Below are positions 24,415 to 33,308 of a stretch of 58,571 nucleotides of DNA, piece after piece. Source of the DNA: Pseudomonas sp. ANT_H12B (GTDB taxonomy: Bacteria > Pseudomonadota > Gammaproteobacteria > Pseudomonadales > Pseudomonadaceae); NCBI RefSeq assembly GCF_008369325.1, contig NZ_VOBI01000026.1, forward strand, positions 1 to 58,571, written 5' to 3'. How positions within the stretch are numbered: position 1 is the stretch's first letter; each line of letters starts with the position of its first letter. The notes under the pieces are model-generated. The model saw nothing but the letters and a program-made list of their open reading frames with translations. It had not been told where the DNA came from and did not search any database. The position numbers and the translations under genes were made by a program.

Positions 24415-26790
24415 TCAGGCCGGAGCCTGACCTTCAGCCAGGAAGAACCAGGTTTCCAGTACGGAATCGGGGTTCAACGAAACGCTTTCGATGCCCTGTT
24501 CCATCAGCCACTTGGCCAGATCAGGGTGGTCCGAAGGACCCTGTCCGCAAATACCGATGTACTTGCCAGCCTTGTTGCACGCGGCAATGGCGTTCGCCAG
24601 CAGCTTCTTGACCGCAGGATTACGCTCGTCGAACAAGTGAGCGATGATCCCGGAGTCACGGTCCAGGCCCAAGGTCAGCTGGGTCAGGTCGTTGGAGCCG
24701 ATGGAGAATCCGTCGAAGAACTCAAGGAACTCTTCGGCCAGAATGGCGTTGGACGGCAGTTCGCACATCATGATGATGCGCAGACCGTTTTCGCCACGCT
24801 TCAGACCGTTCTCTGCCAACAGGTCGATAACCTGGCTGGCTTCGCCAAGCGTACGGACGAACGGCACCATGATTTCGACGTTGGTCAGGCCCATCTCGTT
24901 GCGCACGCGCTTGAGGGCACGGCATTCGAGTTCGAAGCAGTCACGGAACGATTCGCTGATGTAACGCGAGGCGCCACGGAAGCCCAGCATCGGGTTCTCT
25001 TCTTCCGGCTCGTAGAGCTTGCCGCCGATCAGGTTCGCGTATTCGTTGGACTTGAAGTCCGACAGCCGCACGATGACCTTTTTCGGCGTAAACGCAGCGG
25101 CCAGGGTGCTGATGCCTTCAACCAGTTTCTCGACGTAGAAACCGACCGGATCGTCGTAGCCGGCAATGCGCTTGTCGACGCTGTCCTTGATGTCCTGCGG
25201 CAGCCCGGCGTAGTTCAACAGCGCCTTGGGGTGCACGCCGATCATGCGGTTGATGATGAATTCCAGGCGGGCCAGGCCCACACCGGCGTTCGGCAGCTGC
25301 GCGAAGTCGAATGCACGATCCGGGTTGCCGACGTTCATCATGATCTTGAACGGCAGATCAGGCATGGCGTCCACGGAGTTTTTCTTGATGTCAAAGCCCA
25401 GCTCACCTTCGAAGATGTAACCGGTGTCGCCTTCAGCGCAGGAAACGGTCACGCCCTGGCCGTCTTTCAACAGCTGGGTGGCGTTGCCGCAACCGACCAC
25501 GGCCGGGATGCCCAGCTCGCGAGCGATGATCGCCGCGTGGCAGGTACGACCGCCACGGTTGGTGACGATGGCGCTGGCGCGCTTCATGACCGGTTCCCAG
25601 TCCGGGTCGGTCATGTCGGAGACCAGAACGTCGCCTGGCTGGACTTTGTCCATCTCGGACACGTCCTTGATGATGCGGACCTTGCCGGCGCCGATGCGCT
25701 GGCCGATGGCGCGACCTTCAACCAGCACGGTGCCGGTTTCTTTCAACAGGTAACGTTCCATGACGTTGGCCTGGGTGCGGCTCTTCACGGTTTCAGGACG
25801 GGCCTGAACGATGTAGAGCTTGCCGTCGTCGCCGTCTTTGGCCCATTCGATGTCCATCGGGCACTTGTAGTGCTTTTCGATGATCATCGCTTGCTTGGCC
25901 AGTTCGCTGACTTCGGCGTCGCTCAGGCAGAAACGGGCGCGATCAGCCTTGTCCACGTCGATGGTCTTGACCGATTTACCGGCCGTGGCGACTTCGCCGT
26001 AGATCATCTTGATGGCTTTGCTGCCCAGGTTGCGACGCAGGATCGCCGGACGACCGGCTTCCAGCGTACCTTTGTGGACGTAGAACTCATCCGGGTTCAC
26101 CGCGCCTTGTACGACGGTTTCACCCAGGCCGTAGGCGCCGGTGATGAACACCACGTCACGGAAGCCCGATTCGGTATCGAGGGTGAACATCACGCCGGCG
26201 GTGCCGGTTTCGGAGCGGACCATGCGCTGCACGCCAGCCGACAGGGCAACCAGCTTGTGGTCGAAGCCCTGGTGCACGCGGTAGGAGATCGCGCGGTCGT
26301 TGAACAGTGAAGCGAACACCTCTTTGGCGGCACGAATGACGTTTTCGACACCACGGATGTTCAGGAAGGTTTCCTGCTGACCGGCAAAGGAAGCGTCCGG
26401 CAGGTCTTCGGCGGTAGCGGAAGAGCGCACGGCCACGGCCATGTCAGGGTTGCCGGCCGACAGCGTGGCGAACGCGGTGCGGATCTCGGCGTTGAGCTTC
26501 TCGGGGAATTCGGCTTCCATGATCCATTGACGGATCTGGGCGCCGGTCTTGGCCAGGGCATTGACATCGTCGACGTCCAGGGCGTCGAGGGCGGCATGGA
26601 TCTGATCGTTCAGGCCGCTCAGCTCGAGAAAATCACGATAAGCCTGAGCTGTCGTGGCGAAGCCACCGGGCACCGATACACCGGCACCTGCAAGGTTACT
26701 GATCATCTCGCCCAGGGATGCGTTCTTGCCCCCTACGTGCTCTACATCATGGACGCCGAGCTTATCGAGGGAAACTACGTACTCTACCAA
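24415..26790 (-). CDS. ppsA: Phosphoenolpyruvate synthase
   Basis: A 791-residue enzyme that makes PEP from pyruvate, ATP and water for gluconeogenesis. N-terminal ATP-grasp-like domain (VRSSATAEDLPDASFAGQQ), central phosphohistidine domain with GGRTCHAAI (catalytic His), and C-terminal PEP/pyruvate-binding barrel ending with GICGQGPSDHP. The first codon is TTG (minus strand), preceded by GGAGAG; the next residues VEYVVSLDKLG match the family start, so a rare start codon is likely. It is divergent from ppsR, which controls it by phosphorylating a Thr near the catalytic His. Confidence 0.96.
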   Translation of the reverse strand: MVEYVVSLDKLGVHDVEHVGGKNASLGEMISNLAGAGVSVPGGFATTAQAYRDFLELSGLNDQIHAALDALDVDDVNALAKTGAQIRQWIMEAEFPEKLNAEIRTAFATLSAGNPDMAVAVRSSATAEDLPDASFAGQQETFLNIRGVENVIRAAKEVFASLFNDRAISYRVHQGFDHKLVALSAGVQRMVRSETGTAGVMFTLDTESGFRDVVFITGAYGLGETVVQGAVNPDEFYVHKGTLEAGRPAILRRNLGSKAIKMIYGEVATAGKSVKTIDVDKADRARFCLSDAEVSELAKQAMIIEKHYKCPMDIEWAKDGDDGKLYIVQARPETVKSRTQANVMERYLLKETGTVLVEGRAIGQRIGAGKVRIIKDVSEMDKVQPGDVLVSDMTDPDWEPVMKRASAIVTNRGGRTCHAAIIARELGIPAVVGCGNATQLLKDGQGVTVSCAEGDTGYIFEGELGFDIKKNSVDAMPDLPFKIMMNVGNPDRAFDFAQLPNAGVGLARLEFIINRMIGVHPKALLNYAGLPQDIKDSVDKRIAGYDDPVGFYVEKLVEGISTLAAAFTPKKVIVRLSDFKSNEYANLIGGKLYEPEEENPMLGFRGASRYISESFRDCFELECRALKRVRNEMGLTNVEIMVPFVRTLGEASQVIDLLAENGLKRGENGLRIIMMCELPSNAILAEEFLEFFDGFSIGSNDLTQLTLGLDRDSGIIAHLFDERNPAVKKLLANAIAACNKAGKYIGICGQGPSDHPDLAKWLMEQGIESVSLNPDSVLETWFFLAEGQAPA

Positions 26791-26964
26791 GGTGATCTCT
26801 CCACTAACTGTGTTGGAAAAGCTCAGAAGCCGGCTGCTCTAAGGAGCGTTTGCCAGCTGTATGGCCTGGACCTGGAAAATAAGTGAGAATGCGGGCCACT
26901 GGCGGCCGGCAAATCGCGCCTATCATATCCAAGATTCGTAACTAGCTTAAGGCCCAAGGTGCAA

Positions 26965-27783
26965 ATGAAACGATCTGCTTTCTTTATTTCCGACGGCACC
27001 GGCATCACAGCCGAGACCCTCGGCCAAAGCCTCCTGGCGCAGTTCGAAAACATTACCTTCAGCAAATTCACGCGGCCATACATCGACAACGCGGATAAAG
27101 CGCGGGCCATGGTACAACAAATCAACAAAGCCGCCGAAACCGACGGCTTTCGGCCGATCATCTTCGACACCATTGTCAACCAGGACATCCGTGAGATCCT
27201 CGCAACGTCCAATGGTTTCATGATCGACATTTTCTCGACCTTCCTGGCCCCTCTCGAACAGGAATTGACCGAGCATTCTTCCTACACTGTCGGCAAGTCC
27301 CACTCGATTGGCAGCAACTCCAATTACATGGAGCGCATCGAGGCGGTCAACTTCGCCCTCGACAACGACGACGGTGCGCGCACGCATTATTACGACAAGG
27401 CGGACTTGATTCTAGTGGGCGTGTCGCGTTGTGGTAAGACGCCGACGTGCCTGTACATGGCCATGCAATTCGGCATCCGCGCGGCCAACTATCCGCTGAC
27501 CGAAGACGACATGGAACGCCTGCAATTGCCAGCAACCCTGCGTGCCCACCAGCACAAACTGTTCGGCCTGACCATCGACCCGGACCGCCTCACCGCGATC
27601 CGCAACGAACGCAAACCCAACAGCCGCTATTCGAGCTACGCCCAGTGCGAATTCGAAGTGCGCGAGGTGGAGAACCTGTTTCGTCGCGAGAACATCCCGC
27701 ACATCAATTCCACGCATTTTTCGGTGGAAGAGATCTCGGCGAAGATCCTTGTGGAGAAAGGTGTGGAGCGGCGGTTCAAGTAG
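26965..27783 (+). CDS. ppsR: PEP synthase regulatory kinase/pyrophosphorylase
   Basis: A 272-residue DUF299-family protein that inactivates PpsA by ADP-dependent phosphorylation and reactivates it by phosphate-dependent dephosphorylation. The P-loop GVSRCGKTPT and the conserved N-terminal FFISDGTGITAETLG are present. The ATG at 26965 has AAGG six bases before it; a GTG two codons earlier is less likely. It is transcribed divergently from ppsA across 174 bases. Confidence 0.95.
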   Translation: MKRSAFFISDGTGITAETLGQSLLAQFENITFSKFTRPYIDNADKARAMVQQINKAAETDGFRPIIFDTIVNQDIREILATSNGFMIDIFSTFLAPLEQELTEHSSYTVGKSHSIGSNSNYMERIEAVNFALDNDDGARTHYYDKADLILVGVSRCGKTPTCLYMAMQFGIRAANYPLTEDDMERLQLPATLRAHQHKLFGLTIDPDRLTAIRNERKPNSRYSSYAQCEFEVREVENLFRRENIPHINSTHFSVEEISAKILVEKGVERRFK

Positions 27784-27826
27784 TTTTTTGGCGACAGGCA
27801 CACCGCTATCGTCGGAACGCCGCCCG

Positions 27827-27913
27827 GAGCAAGCCCGCTTCCACAGGGACCTTCAGTGGACACGACATTTGTGTACGACGGAAATCCCCTGTGGGAGCGA
27901 GCCTGCTCGCGAA
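27827..27913. repeat. REP-like pair, one arm degenerate
   Basis: GGAGCAAGCCCGCTTCCACAGG and CCTGTGGGAGCGAGCCTGCT lie in opposite orientation about 40 bases apart, between ppsR and the convergent regulator gene. The left copy has lost part of its palindrome. Confidence 0.75.
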
Positions 27914-27919
27914 GAACGA

Positions 27920-29329
27920 TTACACGGTTTCAGTTAATGCCCCCGCCAACGCTTCAAACCCTTGAAGCAATAACCGATCATCCCCCGCCGAATTACACAC
28001 ACTCGCCCTGATGAACTGCGGCACCGCCCCATGCCCGACCGCAAACGCCTCGACGGTAGCGATCAGATAATTATTCTCCTTGAGCTCCGCCGCAATCTGC
28101 GACGCCCGCCACGGTTCGGGGACTTCGATCCAGAAGTGCGGGCTATTGGGATGGGTTTTGTACGCCAAACCCTCCAACAACCCACTGACCAACGCCTTGC
28201 GCCGACTGATCTCAACAATCTGCTGTCCCAGCAACTGCTCGGCAATTCCGTTTTCTATCCACAGGCTCGCCACCTCCAGCGCCAGCGGGCTGGCCATCCA
28301 GCACGTCCCGCGCACGGCTGCGCTCAAGCGACCGACCAACGGTTGCGGCGCATGCAGATACCCGACCCGCAAGCCAGCCGATACCGCCTTGCTCAGGCTG
28401 CCGATCAGCACCGATCGCTCCGGTGCCAAATGGCTGAGCGGTAACGGGCGCTGTTGCGCCAATACGGCATGGGCTTCGTCTTCGAAAATCAATAAATTGT
28501 GCTGCCGACACAATTCGGCGATCGCCTCGCGTCGTGCGACCGACATCACCGCCGCCGTAGGATTCTGGATCGTCGGCGTGCAATACAGCGCGGACACACG
28601 ATGCTGACGGCAAATGTCCTCCAGCGCCGACGGCAATAGTCCTTCGTCATCCATCGGCGCACCGATGAGTTTTATCCCCAGCAGGCGTGCGACGCTGATC
28701 AGTCCCGGGTAGGTCAAGTGTTCGGTCACCACGGTATCGCCAGCCTTGAGTAACCCCATCAAGGCACATAACAGGCCGTGCTGGCCGCCATCCACGCAAA
28801 CGATCTGATCGGCGTTCGGAGCGAACTCTTTGTGCCGCAGCCAGTGAGCGCCAGCCGTACGGTAGCGCAGCAATCCGGCCTCGGCGGTGTAGCCGCTGAT
28901 GTGCTGCAAGGATTCAGAATCAAGGGACAACGCTTGCAGGCTCTGGCTCAAAAAGACCGCCTCCTGCCCCGGTATCGGTTGGTTGCGGCTCATGTCAAAA
29001 AACGCCTGCGGCTCATCGCTGACGTTGCGAAAACCAGCGTCGCGCGGGCGTTCCATCCCGCGCTGACGCACATAAGTGCCGTCTCCTACACGAGCGACCA
29101 CTAATCCCACACGCTCCAGTTCGCCATATGCGCGACTGATGGTGCCAATGGTGACGCCCAGGCTGTCGGCCAGTAATCGATGCGGTGGCAATTTACTGCC
29201 CGGCTCGATCAGACCCTCGGCGATGCCTTTTTCCACAGCAGTGGCGAGGCGTTTGTACTTCACGCCCAAGCCATTGGCGAGGCCGTCGCGCAGGATTGAC
29301 ACCATGGCAATACTTACTTTGACAGTCAT
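27920..29329 (-). CDS. MocR-type regulator (GntR domain plus aminotransferase domain)
   Basis: A 469-residue regulator: an N-terminal winged helix (about 15-85, with KLPPHRLLADSLGVTIGTIS) linked to a fold-type I aminotransferase domain (110-460) that binds pyridoxal phosphate. The PLP lysine lies in SLSKAVSAGLRVGY. Such MocR proteins often control the divergent neighbour and respond to PLP or an amine or amino acid. Here the neighbour is an EamA exporter, and direct repeats in the gap are candidate binding sites. Confidence 0.9.
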   Translation of the reverse strand: MTVKVSIAMVSILRDGLANGLGVKYKRLATAVEKGIAEGLIEPGSKLPPHRLLADSLGVTIGTISRAYGELERVGLVVARVGDGTYVRQRGMERPRDAGFRNVSDEPQAFFDMSRNQPIPGQEAVFLSQSLQALSLDSESLQHISGYTAEAGLLRYRTAGAHWLRHKEFAPNADQIVCVDGGQHGLLCALMGLLKAGDTVVTEHLTYPGLISVARLLGIKLIGAPMDDEGLLPSALEDICRQHRVSALYCTPTIQNPTAAVMSVARREAIAELCRQHNLLIFEDEAHAVLAQQRPLPLSHLAPERSVLIGSLSKAVSAGLRVGYLHAPQPLVGRLSAAVRGTCWMASPLALEVASLWIENGIAEQLLGQQIVEISRRKALVSGLLEGLAYKTHPNSPHFWIEVPEPWRASQIAAELKENNYLIATVEAFAVGHGAVPQFIRASVCNSAGDDRLLLQGFEALAGALTETV

Positions 29330-29353
29330 TAACGTCCCGAATAGCGTGCTGTA

Positions 29354-29400
29354 AACAGGTTCAATCAGGAATAGACCTATTCAACGAACAGGTCAATTCA
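29354..29400. promoter_or_regulatory. Direct repeats in the mocR/eamA gap
   Basis: AACAGGTTCAATCAG (from 29354) and AACAGGTCAATTCAG (from 29387) are direct repeats 33 bases apart, with the inverted AGACCTATTC between them. Directly repeated operators in divergent gaps are usual for MocR proteins; the assignment is inferred. Confidence 0.5.
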
Positions 29401-29418
29401 GACGACAGGAGTTCGATC

Positions 29419-30351
29419 ATGTCCATCGCCATCAGTACGTCTTCAAGCGTTCGAAAACCCTGGTTGGCCGCACTGGTCACCAGCATGTTGTTTCTGATCG
29501 TTTGCCTGAGCTGGGGCACGACGTGGCTGGGGATAAAAATTGCCGTTGAAAGCGTGCCGCCACTGACCGCCGCCGGCCTGAGGTTCCTGATCGCCTTCCC
29601 GCTGTTCCTCAGCTTCGCCCTGTTGCGCCGCGAGCCACTGCTGTTTCCCAAGGAAAATCGCTGGTTTTTTGTGTTCGTCACGCTGTCGTATTTCAGCCTG
29701 CCGTACTACTTGCTCAACTACGGGGAGATGCACGTTTCGTCCGGTCTGACGGCGCTGCTGTTCAGCTGCATGCCGGTGTTCATCCTGATGTTTTCTGCGC
29801 TGTTCCTGCGAGAGAAAATCTACCCCTCGCAAGTACTCGGCATCGCCATCGGCTTCGCCAGTCTGTTCATGATTATCCGCAGCCAGGGATTGCATCTGGA
29901 CCATGCCGAATTGTTCGGAGTGCTGGCGATCCTTTGCGCGGCCGTGATGCATGCGTTGTGTTACGTGGTGACCAAGAAGCACGGCAGCACTATCAGTGTG
30001 ATCACCTACAACACACTGCCGATCGGCATCGCCGGGTTGATGCTGTTTGGCGCGGGGTTGAGCATTGAGGCGCCGGCGTTCTCTGACATTACCGCGCGGT
30101 CGTGGAGTGCCCTGCTCTATTTGGGACTGGTGGCGTCGGTGGGTGGATTTATCGTTTACTTTTTGCTGCTCAAACGGCTGAGTCCGATCATTCTGTCGTT
30201 CGTGTTCATCATTTTCCCGGTGTTCGCGGTCGTCATCGGCGCCTGGTACGAAGGGCAAGCCCTGTCCCGGGAACTGATGGTGTATTCCGCCATTTTGCTA
30301 ACGGGGTTTGCCATCACCAAATTGCCAGTGGGAAAGTGGTTCAAAGGCTGA
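29419..30351 (+). CDS. EamA-family (DMT) transporter
   Basis: A 310-residue inner-membrane protein with ten predicted helices in two EamA repeats (about 18-150 and 160-300). It starts after ACAGGAG. The drug/metabolite transporter family exports amino acids, drugs or metabolites; the substrate here is unknown. Its divergent partner is a MocR regulator, which suggests export of, or response to, an amino acid or vitamin B6-related compound. Confidence 0.88.
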   Translation: MSIAISTSSSVRKPWLAALVTSMLFLIVCLSWGTTWLGIKIAVESVPPLTAAGLRFLIAFPLFLSFALLRREPLLFPKENRWFFVFVTLSYFSLPYYLLNYGEMHVSSGLTALLFSCMPVFILMFSALFLREKIYPSQVLGIAIGFASLFMIIRSQGLHLDHAELFGVLAILCAAVMHALCYVVTKKHGSTISVITYNTLPIGIAGLMLFGAGLSIEAPAFSDITARSWSALLYLGLVASVGGFIVYFLLLKRLSPIILSFVFIIFPVFAVVIGAWYEGQALSRELMVYSAILLTGFAITKLPVGKWFKG

Positions 30352-30373
30352 ACGGCAACCCCGCAGAACGCCG

Positions 30374-31858
30374 TCAGATCACAAACAAATCCACAAACCG
30401 ATTCACCGGTGTCGCTTCCAGCGCAGCCTGATCCTTGCACAAGGCAAAAATCTCGGCGCTGCGCTGGACGGTGAAGCGCGTCGCGAGGTTGGCCTTGAAC
30501 TTGTCTTCCAGCAACGGGATGCCATCGGTGCGGCGCCGACGATGGCCGATCGGGTATTCCACCGCCACGTTCTCAGTGCTGGAACCATCCTTGAAGAACA
30601 CCTGAATCGCATTGGCGATGGAGCGCTTGTCGGCTTCCAGGTATTCGCGGGTGTAGCGCGGCTCTTCGACGATGACCATTTTTTCGCGCAGCACATCGAT
30701 GATCGGATGCGCCGCGTGGAAGTCGTCCTCGTACTGCTCGGCCACCAGATTGCCGAACGCCAGCGGCACGGCGGTCATGTACTGAATGCAGTGATCACGA
30801 TCCGCGGCGTTGGCCAGCGGGCCGACCTTGGAGATGATGCGGATCGCCGATTGGTGAGTCGTGATGACGATTTTGGCGATTTCGTGCAGACGATTTCTGA
30901 CCTGCGGGTGCAGGGCCACTGCCGCTTCGCAAGCGGTTTGCGCGTGGAATTCGGCGGGGAAGCTGATCTTGAACAGTACGTTTTCCATCACGTAGCTGCC
31001 GTACGGCCGGGAGAAGCTGAACGTGCGTTTGTCTCCAGGCTTGAGCGCGAGATTGTTGTTGGTGTGGCTGAACAACACGTCGTAGAAGCCCCATTGTTTG
31101 GCGGTCAATACGCCGGGGACGCCCATTTCGCCACGCATTGCGATGTCCGCCAAACGCACGCCACGGCTGGACGCGTCGCCTGCGGCCCAGGATTTTCGTG
31201 ACCCGGCATTCGGTGCATGGCGGTAAGTGCGCAACGCTTGTCCGTCGGCAAAAGCGTGGGATAACGCTGACAGCAGTTGCTCGCGATTGGCGCCCATGAG
31301 CTTGGCGGTGACAGCGGTCGAGGCGACTTTCACCAGGATCACGTGATCGAGGCCTACACGATTGAAGGAATTTTCCAGCGCGATGACGCCTTGAATCTCG
31401 TGGGCCATGATCATGGCTTCGAGCACGGCGCGAAGGGTCAGCGGTGCGTCACCGTTGGCCAGGCGTTTTTGCGACAGATAGTCGGCCACCGCGAGTATGC
31501 CGCCAAGATTATCGGACGGATGGCCCCATTCGGCCGCGAGCCAGGTGTCGTTGTAGTCGAGCCAGCGAACGATGCAGCCGATGTCCCACGCAGCCTTGAC
31601 CGGGTCGAGGCGATAACGGGTGCCTGGGACGCGCGCGCCGAACGGGACGACGGTGCCTTCGACCATGGGACCCAGGTGTTTGGTGCATTCGGGGAAGCGC
31701 AGGGCCAGCAGGCCACAGCCCAACGTGTCCATCAGGCAGTTGCGCGCGGTGTCGAGGGCTTCGGCGGATTGGATCTTGAAATTGAGGACGTAGTCGGCAA
31801 TGTCCTGCAGGACCGTGTCGTAGTCGGGGCGGTTGTTCTGGTCGACGTTGGTGCTCAT
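30374..31858 (-). CDS. prpD: 2-Methylcitrate dehydratase PrpD
   Basis: A 494-residue MmgE/PrpD-family enzyme that dehydrates 2-methylcitrate in propionate breakdown. Family features include DYNDTWLAAEWGHPSDN and the conserved GDASSRG region. In operons that also hold acnD and prpF, PrpD may be partly redundant. It is the last gene of the prp unit and is separated from prpF by a REP pair. It is convergent with the EamA gene, with 22 bases between them and no obvious terminator. Confidence 0.95.
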   Translation of the reverse strand: MSTNVDQNNRPDYDTVLQDIADYVLNFKIQSAEALDTARNCLMDTLGCGLLALRFPECTKHLGPMVEGTVVPFGARVPGTRYRLDPVKAAWDIGCIVRWLDYNDTWLAAEWGHPSDNLGGILAVADYLSQKRLANGDAPLTLRAVLEAMIMAHEIQGVIALENSFNRVGLDHVILVKVASTAVTAKLMGANREQLLSALSHAFADGQALRTYRHAPNAGSRKSWAAGDASSRGVRLADIAMRGEMGVPGVLTAKQWGFYDVLFSHTNNNLALKPGDKRTFSFSRPYGSYVMENVLFKISFPAEFHAQTACEAAVALHPQVRNRLHEIAKIVITTHQSAIRIISKVGPLANAADRDHCIQYMTAVPLAFGNLVAEQYEDDFHAAHPIIDVLREKMVIVEEPRYTREYLEADKRSIANAIQVFFKDGSSTENVAVEYPIGHRRRRTDGIPLLEDKFKANLATRFTVQRSAEIFALCKDQAALEATPVNRFVDLFVI

Positions 31859-31954
31859 GTTCGATTCACTCTTGAAGTGGTTCGTTGATGGGACCTCGGT
31901 TCAGGGTAAATCTCAGTCAGTTACAAGACTCTTATTTTGGTAATGCCATCAAAA

Positions 31955-32047
31955 CTGTGGGAGCGAGCCTGCTCGCGATGGCGGTGTTTCAGTCGACATC
32001 AATGCTGGATGTCAGTCCGTCATCGCGAGCAGGCTCGCTCCCACAGT
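31955..32047. repeat. Inverted REP pair between prpF and prpD
   Basis: CTGTGGGAGCGAGCCTGCTC and its reverse complement face each other about 50 bases apart. The spacer carries CAGTCGACAT and GATGTCAGTCCG, parts also seen in the other pairs. Such pairs fold into a long hairpin in RNA and can stabilise upstream mRNA. Confidence 0.9.
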
Positions 32048-32062
32048 GGTTTGGCGTGTGGT

Positions 32063-33253
32063 TTAGAACGAATCGCCCGGCACGCGAACAAACCCTTCCA
32101 TCAACACCCGCGCACTGCGGCTCATGATGGCTTTGTTCACGGTCCATTCACCGTTCACCTGGCTGGCTTCAGCACCCACGCGCAACGTGCCGGACGGATG
32201 CCCGAAGCGCACGGCATTGCGCTCGATGCCGCCCGCCGCGAGGTTCACCAGCGTGCCGGAAATCGCCGCCGCCGTACCGATAGCCACCGCCGCCGTGCCC
32301 ATCATCGCGTGGTGCAATTTGCCCATGGACAGCGCCCGCACCAGCAGATCGACATCACCCGCCGCAATCGCTTTGCCACTCGAAGCAACGTAGTCCGCAG
32401 GCTTGGCCACAAAGGCAACCTTAGGCGTGTGCTGACGCTTGGCCGCTTCGTCCAGATCCTTGATCAGGCCCATGCGCAATGCGCCGTAAGCCCGAATGGT
32501 TTCAAACATCAGCAACGCTTTCGGGTCGCTGTTGATCGCGCCTTGCAACTCGGTACCGGTGTAACCGATGTCCTCAGCGTTGACGAAGATGGTCGGGATG
32601 CCGGCATTGATCATGGTCGCCTTGAAGGTTCCGACACCGGGCACTTCCAGATCATCCACCAGGTTGCCGGTAGGGAACATCGAACCCCCTTCACCCTCTT
32701 CGTCCGCCGCCGGGTCCATGAATTCGACCTGCACTTCAGCGGCCGGAAAGGTCACGCCGTCGAGTTCGAAATCGCCGGTTTCCTGCACTTCACCGTTGGT
32801 GATTGGCACGTGGGCGATGATGGTCTTGCCGATGTTGGCCTGCCACACGCGAACCACGGCAACGCCGTTCTGCGGAATGCGGCTGGCGTCCACCAAACCA
32901 TTGCTGATGGCAAACGAACCGACCGCCGCCGACAGGTTGCCGCAGTTGCCGCTCCAATCGACGAAAGGCTTGTCGATGGACACCTGACCGAATAAATAGT
33001 CGACGTCGTGATCGGCCTTGGTGCTTTTCGACAGGATCACGGTTTTGCTGGTGCTGGAGGTCGCGCCGCCCATGCCGTCGATTTGTTTGTCGTACGGGTC
33101 GGGACTGCCAATCACGCGCAGCAACAAAGCATCGCGCGCCGGGCCTGGAACCTGTGCAGCTTCCGGCAGGTCCTTCAGGCTGAAGAACACGCCTTTGCTG
33201 GTGCCGCCGCGCATGTAGGTGGCGGCGATTTTGATTTGAGGTGCGTGAGCCAT
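32063..33253 (-). CDS. prpF: 2-Methylaconitate cis-trans isomerase PrpF
   Basis: A 396-residue isomerase of the diaminopimelate-epimerase-like fold that works with AcnD to give the correct 2-methylaconitate isomer. The start AATYMRGGTSKGVFF and the SGNCGNLSAAVG segment, holding a conserved Cys, are typical. It lies 55 bases after acnD and is upstream of prpD. Confidence 0.95.
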   Translation of the reverse strand: MAHAPQIKIAATYMRGGTSKGVFFSLKDLPEAAQVPGPARDALLLRVIGSPDPYDKQIDGMGGATSSTSKTVILSKSTKADHDVDYLFGQVSIDKPFVDWSGNCGNLSAAVGSFAISNGLVDASRIPQNGVAVVRVWQANIGKTIIAHVPITNGEVQETGDFELDGVTFPAAEVQVEFMDPAADEEGEGGSMFPTGNLVDDLEVPGVGTFKATMINAGIPTIFVNAEDIGYTGTELQGAINSDPKALLMFETIRAYGALRMGLIKDLDEAAKRQHTPKVAFVAKPADYVASSGKAIAAGDVDLLVRALSMGKLHHAMMGTAAVAIGTAAAISGTLVNLAAGGIERNAVRFGHPSGTLRVGAEASQVNGEWTVNKAIMSRSARVLMEGFVRVPGDSF

Positions 33254-33308
33254 AGTGTTCCCTATAAGCAGACACGGGACTTAAAGTCCCGTGCCCGCAC
33301 AGCGTGTG

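Noticed and set aside
24364..26310. Long open frame opposite ppsA
   Set aside because: Antisense shadow of ppsA; no motifs or ribosome binding site.
31955..32047. Inverted REP pair read as a CRISPR-like repeat
   Set aside because: Only two arms in opposite orientation, dispersed over the window in pairs; no regular spacers or cas genes.
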